Assembly: GCA_037389465.1 (NCBI GenBank)
Contig: JAZARR010000153.1
Span: 5,988,501-6,052,500 of the forward strand
Direction: 5' to 3'
Length of the DNA: 64,000 nucleotides
Source: Baylisascaris procyonis
Taxonomy: Eukaryota > Nematoda > Chromadorea > Rhabditida > Ascarididae
The position numbers and the translations under genes are program-made. The notes beneath the pieces were generated by a model. That model saw only the letters and a program-made list of their open reading frames with translations. It had not been told where the DNA came from and did not search any database. Positions 1 to 11,903 of the stretch are shown in pieces (within the stretch, counting starts at the first letter, position 1; every line of letters starts with the position of its first letter).

Positions 1-132
1 GGGTTGTGATTCCTTTTATTCAATCTCAGGTCTAGTCTTAAAACAGCAAATGATATAACATTTCCTATAGTTCAATGTTAGGTACTCTACGTAGTTCCGC
101 AGTTAACGTGATCGAATATTTAAAAAGAACAC

Positions 133-283
133 TGATCTCAGCAAGTAATACTTTTTGTGGTCCATTGCATCGTTTCGTATGTCCAACGCCCAATTGACCA
201 TGGCAATTGGAACCGAATGTGAATACTTGTCGATCGGCCGCCAAAACTATCGTATGATAATTACCACAACTCACTGATGAAAT
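133..283 (-). CDS. rpm-1: rpm-1 exon: RCC1 repeat (leftmost exon in window)
   Basis: The acceptor TTCAG precedes an open frame in phase 0, matching the phase-0 end of the exon at 652-790. It encodes [18 protein letters not shown] followed by [15 protein letters not shown], a classic RCC1 blade (SxGxxHxxxL... VxxxGxNxxGQLG). In human MYCBP2 the same kind of repeat follows the cysteine-rich insert. The 3' (left) boundary is unresolved. I chose a GT after GATCA at 131-132, but a GT at about 154-155 is also possible, and the frame stays open to position 65. Confidence 0.85.
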
Positions 284-849
284 CTGAACCACAACGAAAT
301 ATTCCATGGAAAATAAGTTGAGTAGGTGACAAAAGTTTTATTGTGTGAAAAAAAAATGGTGAAAAATTTTTTACTACGCTGAAAAAAATACACAACTTAT
401 ATTCGAAAAAAATAGAACAGAATGAAAGAGAAACCAACCTATCAAATTCAATCAAGTAAAGCAAACAAAGCGTTTCTGTTGGGTAGCTGATATATACACC
501 TTTCTCCCACTCCCCTCCCCCTCTATGTGCTAACTAATAAAAACTGTCATATAACAATAAAGAAATGATGGCCAGCAAATACAGCTTCGTGTCGATTCAT
601 TTGGTTACCTACATTAAGTAATTACATACTCTCAAAAACAATAGTATTCACCTTTATGTCAGGTAAGGTCTTATGAAGAAGAAGACGAGCAGGTGGTAAC
701 ATTGCTCTTTGAGGTGTTCCTAAGCGTTCACCATCCGATTGTGAGGCCTCATCATGGGTCTGTTCTCCACATGTTCGACACAAACCACATCTATCAAAAA
801 AATATTCTTTTATATTATATTATATTATATTATATTATATTATATTATA

Positions 850-902
<53 letters not shown>

Positions 903-3734
903 TATATATATATATATTCCTAAAATAAGATCCTGCGTTGCAAAAATCATCATACAGTAATTATGCATCTCAATGAGATTCATGATGTTTAGTAAAGAGA
1001 AGGAAATATGGAAAAATTGTATGCAAAAAATAAAGAATAAATAAATATAAACGAAAATTTTGATACGATCAGAAATTATTTCGAATTTAACGGACTAAGC
1101 TACTTGAAAATTTAATGGCTAAATCATATTTAGGATTTAGAATGTTTATTTGTTTTAATAGACAACCGGTTGTAAGCATGAAAAAGCAATGGAAATAAGA
1201 AATAAAAGAGAGTAATGAAAATAGAACGTAAGTAAACAAATGACAGGTTTTTAATAAAGTAGTTGTATTCCTCAAAGATGAAGAATTTTCAACCGATCGT
1301 GAAGATGCAGAATGTACGAAAATATTCTACCTGAGACAGCATGTTTCACCCTCACCACAGGCACATAATGTTCCTTTTTTGGGCGCTTGATTTTCATGCG
1401 ATATCCTTGCACTTGTACATCTACAATATACGGAAATTGGCATTGAAACTTTTTTACTTCTTAGCATATATTTGTATTTCCTGTTCCTGTTTAATATTCG
1501 AGTACTTGTATAGTTTATCATTTCTTAATAATTACAACCCATCTTATACTATTCTTTCATACATTGTAAAATGCATAGACGCTTATCAAAGGAAGCGCAA
1601 AGTGTTCGGAAATTTCTATTCCTTCTAATCTTTCTTCTTGAATAAATAGAAATGAATTTCATTCAAGAAAACCATTTAGAAAACCCTCGAAAATAAAGCG
1701 TTTGTTCTGATATCAATAGCAGACACTAAATTACACCCCTCCCCTCCATCCGCTCATTTTTCCTTAAATATGGAAGCGAACATTATTACCTGGCACCTCT
1801 CGCAGAGCATTTACCACATTTAACGCATGTCGACGCAAAGTCCTTCACCCACATATGCTCAGTGGGTGCACAGAATTCGGTGTGTTCACTTTCATCTCCT
1901 TGTGTAGCTCGCGATGACCTTGCCATATCATCACCTGCGACGCCGCTTCGAGGTAATGAGCCCGATGACTATAACAAAACAACCAAACATTTCACATTAC
2001 CTCAGGCTCGAACTATAAAATAGATCAAATGCACGATACTACAGTAACGCCATACGTGATACTACTGTAATAAGCAATATCACCTCAACAGCGCCTAAAA
2101 TGATACGATACTGTACGACGAACAATACCACATTAAAGGTTTGTCACCTCATATTTTAGAATCCGCTCGAAAATAGGAGGGAGTGATATTCCACTAACAT
2201 ACATCAGTGAGGCCATAGTAACATGAAAGTGAAGATGGTCAGACTAGAATGTATAGGTTTAATAAATTTCATCTGGTAGAAGACCTACCAGCTGTAGGCA
2301 TTTCCTCTATGGTCATTGCAATTCTTTGCAAATGCATTCGTCATTAAAATTCAAATTTTCGATTAACTTCCTTAACTAGAATGTTTCCATTCGATGCGAC
2401 TATTTGTTGTGCACATCAACATGAGTAAATTAGCTCAAATGCAGTGATCAATTTGTAAAGAATGTTTGATTTGTTGTTTGGCACAAGGAAGATAACACAT
2501 TATCAATAATGAAATGTTGTTATATTATAGAAGATAACAGTCAAAATTGAGTGTAAAATGATAAATGATATGATAGAAGAGGGAAGTGATAACGAGAAAT
2601 GAGAGCGAATTCTATCTGATAAAACAAATAACTGCGTAAGAATATACCTCAGCTCGACCACATTGGTTGAGATTATTCAAACCCCAAGTATAGAGATGTC
2701 CATGTCGAGTGACGGCAACAGCATGCGTCTTACCCAACGCAATAGATGCAAGATGAACATTGTCCAAGCCAAGTATATGGCCAGTTTCTGGATGACATTG
2801 CATTGCATGACGTCCATACACGTACGCTTTACCGTTATCTGTCACATATGCGATACAACCCGATGAAACGGATACCGCGACACATTTCCGCCTAGAATTT
2901 AAGCAACTCATATAATAGCATCGAATCAAATATATGGATAGAGGGTATTTCATTAGAACAGAGGAGGAAATAATGTTCATCAATTTAGAAAATGAATAGA
3001 ATGAGCTATGCAAAAAAAAAAGTAAATTGTCCTTTAAAGATCTGAAATTACACTGAAATAAAAGGATAAACAATGAGGATTTATGGCGTTGAAAAATTCA
3101 ATGATTTTTCTTTGACGTAAAAAAAAATGCAAAAGAATCTTTATGCAAAAAAGCAGACGAATCGGTTGGTAGATTTATGAGAGATATGACTCGTAAAATA
3201 AAAAAAAATAATCCCATTCAAGGTGGAAAGATTCACATATTCATTTATGAAAGAAACTGAAAGCAAAAAGAGAAGAACAGATGAATCAGCAAATGCAATT
3301 TCAACGACCACAGAAATCAACAACCGAAATATATACGGATTAAAGATGTTGATATGAGAAGATGACTCGATTGTGAACGCATATGCATAAAGGTCACACT
3401 ATGAACGTGAATTTTTGTTTTCTAGGCTAAATGAGAACGTGAATTTTTATTAAGACAGGAAATCCATTGCAACTGAATAGTGAAAATTAAAATAGATATG
3501 ATTTTAAACATTTTTATACTTATGAGGGATCGACCGGTTTCATAAATTCTCGATGAAGTGAAGAATCTCGAAAGTAAGAAGAACTTAGAGGAAGTGAACG
3601 AAATATGAACTGAATATATAAATCATTTTCTTATAAGAAATGAATTATATTTTTGCATTGATATACTTGTCTATATTTTGAAAAGAAGTTATAAAGTGCA
3701 TTTTCAATGTTCTCAATGAGGGAAAATTTACAAA

Positions 3735-3765
<31 letters not shown>

Positions 3766-6700
3766 CGATAATCCATTTAAATAGATGGAGATACAATCGA
3801 GGATATATTTTACTTCGCGAGCAGAAGTATCCTAGCACAGAGCACCTTTCTGGAATAGGTGATCACTATTTCGAGACCCGCGAAAGAAGGGAAGGCCTTC
3901 CCAAGCAGAACTCCTGCACCTATGCAGTTAAAGAAAGCAAAAGACCAGGGTTTTTATTCTAAAAAATATAGATAAAAGTCATTCTACAAAAAACTGAGTC
4001 ATGAAACCTGTTAGCTGTCTGCAGTTTTCTCAGTTTTGCAGCCGAGGAACCAGCTTCTTGTCTTTGGAAACGACCCGTTGCTGGACTTCCCTGACCAAGT
4101 GTTTCAGGTCCAAGGCCCGCAATCCAGACATGTCCTGAACCCGATCGCAGGACAATCGTCTCAGTATCCGTTCCTACTGAGAGCGACACAATAGCCTCAG
4201 GAAGAACCAGTTCCATCCAATTACATCCCGTATCCTATAAAAAACCGAATATCTCGATGTCTAATAAGCATAACATGTCAATTTCCAACTTGCTTTTCAA
4301 TGTAAACTTAGGTGTACAATCTGTTCTATGAGGAATGTATATAAAAAGTTAACATATGCAAGAGAAGAAGGCACATTTCGCAATAAATGGTATAGAATGG
4401 AAGCAGAAAAAGAACGCGGAATGAACAATAATCTTACTGAAATGTTTTTGAGCTATAAATCTTTTCGAACGAAATTTGGACATAGGATATTCATCTGGAG
4501 ATAACAGCATCCTCACTGGACATAATCTTAAAAAATTTGACAATATTTCCTATTTTTGGTCATTTATAGCCATTCGAAGCACAACACAGGCAAGGTTCAT
4601 GTTCAAGATCATCGAATGCCGAAATGCCAAAAACACTTATTCGCATCTCCTTCCTTCTATAAACAGCAGCGTTGCTTATTGATGCTCGAACTGCCTAGTC
4701 ATAAGTCGTTATATGCGAGAGATTTCGAAGTGATTTGCCTATTTGGCAACTCGCCAACTCGAATTTAGGGACCCAGGAGTTCCCAAAGACCAATATCAAC
4801 ATGGCCAGCAAGGCGAACTGATGAAAGTATTTGAAAAGAAGGAATACCAAGGCTTCTATAACCTCAGAAGTCACTATGGTATACTTTGAAAAGTCCCACT
4901 GTACCTGAGGGCTTTTCAATGCAAACCTAACTGATCACCCTCGATTACATTCACTACAACAAAAAATGCCAATTCGCTAACGAATATTAAAGAAATAATG
5001 CCCTAAACAAACCTGTAAACCAACTCGAGCTCCATTACCCGCATAATAAACTTTGCCTGTACGAGCGAGTAGTAACGCTATTTCACGTCCCATTTGAAGA
5101 TCGGATGCTTGCGCTGAAGGCGAATGGATATCATTTTTATTCTAATAGTTGTAAAAGAAAAATAAAACTTGGAGTAAGAAAATTCGACAATATTTATTGG
5201 AATGTTTGGGAAATTTTGAAAAGTTTTAAAAATATTTGAATTTTCATTCCATTCTGCAAATCAATCTTGTAAAGCTTTCCATAGAGAAGAGAACATGCAA
5301 ACTTTTTCGATAAACAAGAAAGTTTTCCATCTAAAAGAAAATTCTGGCATCTGGCTAACAGCCATAAAAATCTTTGATGAAAAAGAAGGCAAAGATGCAA
5401 ATGAGAAGAAAAGAAAAAAGAAGCAAGAGCAACGAACATCTCAAAATGTTCCGTAATTACATTTACTCCCCACCACCGTTACATCAGGCAAACAGAATAA
5501 CAACACTATAACCAACAAAAACAATAAAACAATACATTCCATATATCAAGTAAATATTGAACGGCAAATGTAAATGTTCTGGGCAAAATTTTTTCGAAAA
5601 TTTTCGGTAAAGAGTGATTTCTAAGCATAAAAAATAAGTTCAAAAGCATCAAAAAGAGTCGATAAATAAGAAAATTATATTCGATATAAAATATAACCAA
5701 CCTTGAAGTGATCTCGGTAATGATAAGGGTAATTCATGTGGAATCGAATGTGATTCACCAACAGCATGATAGCCCAATTCAGCGAGACGATATTTTTGAG
5801 TTTGTTTTGTATCGGGTATTGGTGTGAAACTATCATCCAATGGTGCCACCTATAATAGCAGCAATCTTTTCTATCATATTTGATTAAAATCAATAAATTC
5901 TGTCAATAAAATTATATGCAAATTTTTCGATCAATTAAAAAGTATTAAATACAACGTGAATATTTCTCTCGACCTTAAATATAATCTAAGTATGAGATCT
6001 CCTCAAAAATCGAGCTTAAAGAATATGCTCATTTTGCTTCAATTGAGGAATATTGGCACAATTTACAAACGATCGCCGAATCAAAGTGGAAATATTTTAC
6101 CGTAAAATTCCATTGTTCGTCAATATTTGCTTGATAGAATGCGTACCCATCGGTTATCAGTGTTCCTGAGAAGAGCTATTTATAAGTCACTAATTACATA
6201 GTATAAAGAGGTGACAAGTAAAAATATAAGTAAAATTCGATTCGCTGACCTAACTGGTAGAATTTTTTCAACACTTCAAGGATTTTGGACGATTCCATTT
6301 TAAGGAAAGGTACGATGATTGCAGATATTCTTTGAACCATCACATTTGTAGGTGTTTTCAGAACACTAGTAGTTTAAGTAGGATTAGAGTGGAAGACATA
6401 GACGAAAGAGGGCGGAAATCTCATTAACCTAACTTTAAGCCTTAACAGTTCTAGGGAATATCCTTTAGCACCTTATTCTTTATCGATTCTGGTTCATCAA
6501 AAAATTGCTCCAACACAACTATGTATCGTTTTACATTTGCAATTATAGAGTTGTGACAATGTTGAAAAATATGAATGCATAGTACAAAAATTATTCTTAA
6601 TATATCAATTGCCAAATTTTAATCATTTATATGAATCGATTTCTGAACATTCAGTCTCATCAAGTACGATTGCGATCTGCAATCATTTCAATATCATTGC

Positions 6701-9700
6701 TTTTCGCTGGTCGTCGATGCTTAGGAAAATCATTTCAACAACGCATAGTCTTTGACCTACACCACTGATATGATTTAGAGCATTCCATCTTCACTATCTA
6801 TATGATTTATCACCCTCTGCCTGTACCACAATAGAACGGCAAAATCATTAATTAAAACGTATTTCCGTAACAATCACTAATCCAAAAGAAATTCTGATTT
6901 CTAATCTAAAAGTCGACTTTTAAAGCGTTGCAGACAACAGAGATTCCTATAAGTCTTAGCTACAACCACATATAACAGAAATAAACTACGACTGAAAGGA
7001 GGAAGGAGAGGAGAACCGGAAAAGTGATGGAACTGATAAAATTGTCAATATGGAAATTGAGAAGTCATTTTAAGGAATTCTTCACATTATTTAAATTTTG
7101 CTTCGAAACATTCATCTTTTGAAATTGTCTTCTCCCTCTCCTCCTTCTCTCCCCCCCCCTCATACCTTCATCTATTTTACCTTTATAAAATCTAAATGAC
7201 AGCATAGAATCATACCGACAATGGCTGAAGTATGTAGCATGATTTCGCCAATTTCACGAAGTGTATCCACATCAATAACCCACATACGTGATGATTGTCG
7301 TCGACGAAGATACAACGAACCATTACACATTGCTAGCCATGAACCTTTGCTGAGAATAAATATCAAATATACCGTAACCACTTGAAATAGAAACCTCACG
7401 GTTTTTATTTACATACTTAAAGATGGGATTTGCAACTTATATAGCCTTGTCCTCCTTCTCCTCTCATTCTAAATAGATGCTCGAATCCTGTTATCTTTCT
7501 AAGCGTGAAATAGCCATGAGCAAATAAAATTTACGGATTTTCGTTTTCGGGATGTGTTCTAGCAAAAAAAAAGGTCCCGAAATTCGACGAATTCAGTCGA
7601 CTAATGCAGAAAAAATATTTTAAAACACTTACTTAGCTTTAAGCATTGCGTTCGATGCGTATCGTTTTCCAGCGATCGTATCGGCCAATCCTGTTCCATA
7701 TTTGAATAATCCATAGCAATTTAGAATATATACATATGGACCTTAAATCTATCAACGTTAAATTATCTTCACTAATGTAAACTACCGCATAAGAAATATA
7801 AATTCTAAGCAAAAAATAAATAAAAATATAAAAGGCACAGTATCAAATTCATGTGGAATGGTTAAGCTTTACAAATTTTTCCTCAAATCCTCAAATTTTA
7901 CATATTCCCTATTGCGCTCAATATTTTCTAAGCGCCTGCATTTAGCTCAAAAGTTTATTTTAAATCCTAACGCTCTTTGCACTTAAACATCGATATAGGC
8001 TAGCTTAATACCATCTGAAGCGATGGCACCAGTTAAGCGTCGGTCATCTGGTGTTTCAGGTGAGATATCATTCGGTATTCGTGCATCGAATGCCGACAGA
8101 ACGCTATGCTCCGATAAACAGTGCGTCCACCAGTCACCAACACTGCAAAAAAAACCGTTTAATAACCGCATTTGTACTTGTTGTATGCAGGGGGGGGGGG
8201 TGGAGGAGGTGGTAGGAGAGGAGAGGGGAAAAGGGGAAGTATATGAGCAAAACACAGAACGAAAAATAAACGGGGCTCTTTTAATCTGCTTTACCAAACA
8301 AAAGAATTCAAAAATTCTTTCAACGAATATCATCCCAATAAGAGGCAGTAAGAAGGAAAGAAAGCAATGGTGGATAGGAAATTTATGCGTCTATCACATT
8401 TCAATATTTTAACAAAAAATTAGTTACTTTTTAATTATTCTAATTAATAAATGATTTAATAAAAATCGACTTAATTGTTTCCTAACAATAGGCGCAAAGC
8501 TTTCAGATGTTTATAAATTCACTAATTCACAAAGAAAAAACTGTGTATTAAAAAAATAAGCAGAAAACATACACTCCCGGATCGTCGGATCGTCGAGCGA
8601 CAATCCTTTGCACGAGGTTAGCGAGTTTATGGTGATTGCTTGGTATAGTAATGAACTGAGCTGCACTGCTCTCTGCTTCGCTCTTCACTTTATCACAGAA
8701 CAATGAAGCGGCCGACGACAGCAGAAATTCAGGCATTCCGAAGGCAACTGCTAATCCAACCATACAGGATGTTGCTCTTGAAGATACTTCCGCTGAGCCT
8801 GTAATTATGCAATGTTGTTATAATCCCTTGCAAATTTATAAAAAAGGCAATTTGACAGTGCCATTTGCTGGTATGTATGGGTATATATGCATCTATCTGC
8901 TTTCAATCCTGTAGTTTCAATCCGCACACCTGACCCAGTTTCAATCCACAAGCCCGACCCTTCGCCTTCTACAGCAGTTATTGATACTTATTACCCCGCC
9001 TTTATTGTACTCTTCTTTGAAAACATCGAACATATTCGTAACAGATGAACACCTCTATACATGGTGGATTCAGTATTTCAAAAAAGCAACAACGATACGA
9101 CTAAATAGCTTTCAATCGGCAGTGATTAGAACCTCAAGCAACACTATTACAGCTCTATTTTATCACAGTTGCAAAAGAACTAAATAAAAAATTGAATATA
9201 TGCCTACCTAAAATCTAAATGCCCAGATCCCTATTTTACATCCAGCGGAGATATATAAAAGACAATGTCATGATCTTCTAGTTCATGCTAGGAATGGTTA
9301 TCGACAAGGATCGACTTATGAGAAAGCAAATCCATGAAATGACAAAGGAAACAAAGATGCAGCTATAAGAATTTCTCACAAAATGTTAGATTCATTCATT
9401 AAATCCAAAACGATCATATTGCAAGCAATTCATATTCTTGCTAGAGCTTGTTAAGTACGAGCCACTCCATTTCCATACACCATTTCGGGGAGGGGGGGGG
9501 GGCACGGGATATGGAAATTATTAAATTTGAAATATAGCGTTTGAAAAACATTAAAATTTATAAAGAACAAACCTTCAACTCTTAATTGACGTAACATATG
9601 ATGCATACTCTGTATTGATGCATACGATTCATTAGAGAGTGCTTCGGCTGGCATATGCTGAATTAGATGCAATAGCGATGAAAGCGCTTCCGAGCACAGT

Positions 9701-11858
9701 TCCGGATCTCGTCTATTCAATTCATTAAGCACCGAGAACATACACTTCAATCCAAGAGCGACGATTTGATTACCATTTGATGCAGCCTTTAATGATCCAG
9801 CAATTACAACTTGAAGCTTAAATATTCCGGACTTTCAAATGTTCAGCGATCAGTGGGCTCTAGCAGCTTAAATCTGAAGTCATTGCAATAGTCATTTCTG
9901 AAAGTGAACAAAATAACTCACTTATGCGTATGATAGTCTAATCACCTATATCCTCTTTGGGTATATAAACAGATTATGGGGTATATCAATGCAGTCAAAT
10001 GTTCTATAAGCTTGTTCTATAAACTAGCTGCTTACTGCCAACGTTTCAAAGTAACTCATCTATCGGAATAGTATCATAAGCAAAACTTCACGAATTCTAT
10101 GCGAATGAATGCTGAAGAGTCTGAACTTCACCTGAAAGCTAAAAAGTCAGCTATCATGCTCAATATAATCAAGACCTCTTGCTTTTAATTGTCGTCCCTA
10201 TACCATCAAAAAATATTCCGTGAATATGAGTGGACTTACTAGATAACACTAAATATTACTTAAAACAAGATTCAATACATGTGAAAGGATGATACCTGGT
10301 TTCTATCAGAATCGCAATTTCCAATGTTCACTTCAATTTCAGGGATCTTCACTTCTTTTAGATCATTCGACGCTGACGATGGTAGTGTCATCTTCAGAAG
10401 TGAGGCATATCTAGAAGTTGAGCTGAGTTAGGATATGCAGATCCGATGAGACTCATGCTAAGTCACTCCAATGAACAAGTTGGGTTTATCTACTCGCTTC
10501 TTATAACAAACTGAACTGCGTAAAACTTGCTTTTAACGAGCTCAAAAGAAGGTGTTAAGCGCAAGAACACTTATACAAAAACACATGTGTCTCAATGATA
10601 AAATAGGCGTGTTCTAAGAGTCAGTACTTTTCATCCAGAAAAGTCTTTGCTATCCTCAACTGCCCCAAACTCTGCTCTCTTGCCTTGCATATTTGACTCT
10701 CAGAGATAGGTAGTATCCTGCATTTCTGCTCGAGAATAGAAATTAAGATTTCAAGTGCAACTGAATAAATTAGGCGCCTCATATTGTCTACATAATAGCA
10801 ATAGTTCTTCCCCTAGAAATGTTACAAAAGCATTAAGCACCTGAGTACGATCGCTCTGGCGATTGCGGCCGCACCAAAAGATGAGGGTGCGGCAACAACT
10901 TTAAGACAGGCTGCAATGTCGAGCGATGCTGCCTCGAAACCGCGATTTGCACCCTCTCCATCCGGACCGATAACGACCACCCGGCGATGTGGCACTTCAT
11001 CTTGTTCACCTGAATCATCGATCGGTTCATTGAATTATTTTAGAAACACAGAAATATGCGCGCTAAAGGCATTGAGAGGATGTATGCTTTTACAGTCACG
11101 CTCTCCAGACCAACCGGTAACGTTAATTGCCAACAAATAATGTTGGCAATTCACATTGTCTATTAAAATTATTACAATAGGATTATGCCAGAGGATTAAA
11201 ATAAAAGCTTTCGAGTTTTGTAATTTTCAAAGAGAAAATCAAGACATCAGCTCTTTTTGTACTGAGTTACTTCCCTCCCCCCTCCCTCCTATTACCCTAC
11301 TTGACTATATTGAATTTTTCCTATATAGGCGCAAATATATACAGGCGCAAAATAATTGTCACTGTAGCACTATTTTTCCGTGTTATTTTTTACGCATCAT
11401 AAGCAAGGATAAAACAGTCGATTTCAGAATGACGTCATAAGAATGTTCATATCATACAGTATCACCGAGTTCATATACCGAAAGGTTATTAAGATCACCC
11501 TCTTGTAATCTGATATGTATTTATGCTAATGATTCACAAGCATGCGCTTTACAACGACGTCATCATACTAGATAAATTCACAAATTACCAATAAATAGTA
11601 AAAATCATAAGTTTATATTTTAATTCAACCAACCATTTTTCTAAAGCGACCGGTTGTAAAACGCGCCACTTTTCACAATTCTGAAGGGTGCACGTTCTCT
11701 TGCAATGATGACTTGAAAGTTGATATATGGGTTATTTTACGGACGGTGTCGACTTTACCAACAGAATTTCATAATTCTAGCTTCCTGGGTTTTGAGTTTA
11801 AATCGCTGGAAACAGTAACGAGGAGAGATAAGTCCCACATATGCATTATACATTATAC

Positions 11859-11903
<45 letters not shown>

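Noticed and set aside
693..960. Plus-strand open frames at 693-923 and 754-960
   Set aside because: They read a TA microsatellite and the antisense of an rpm-1 exon.
7984..8011. Extension of the rpm-1 exon to the donor GTTTAAG at 7988
   Set aside because: It would put the next exon out of frame. The donor at 8011 gives a conserved SDG-PYVYIL junction.
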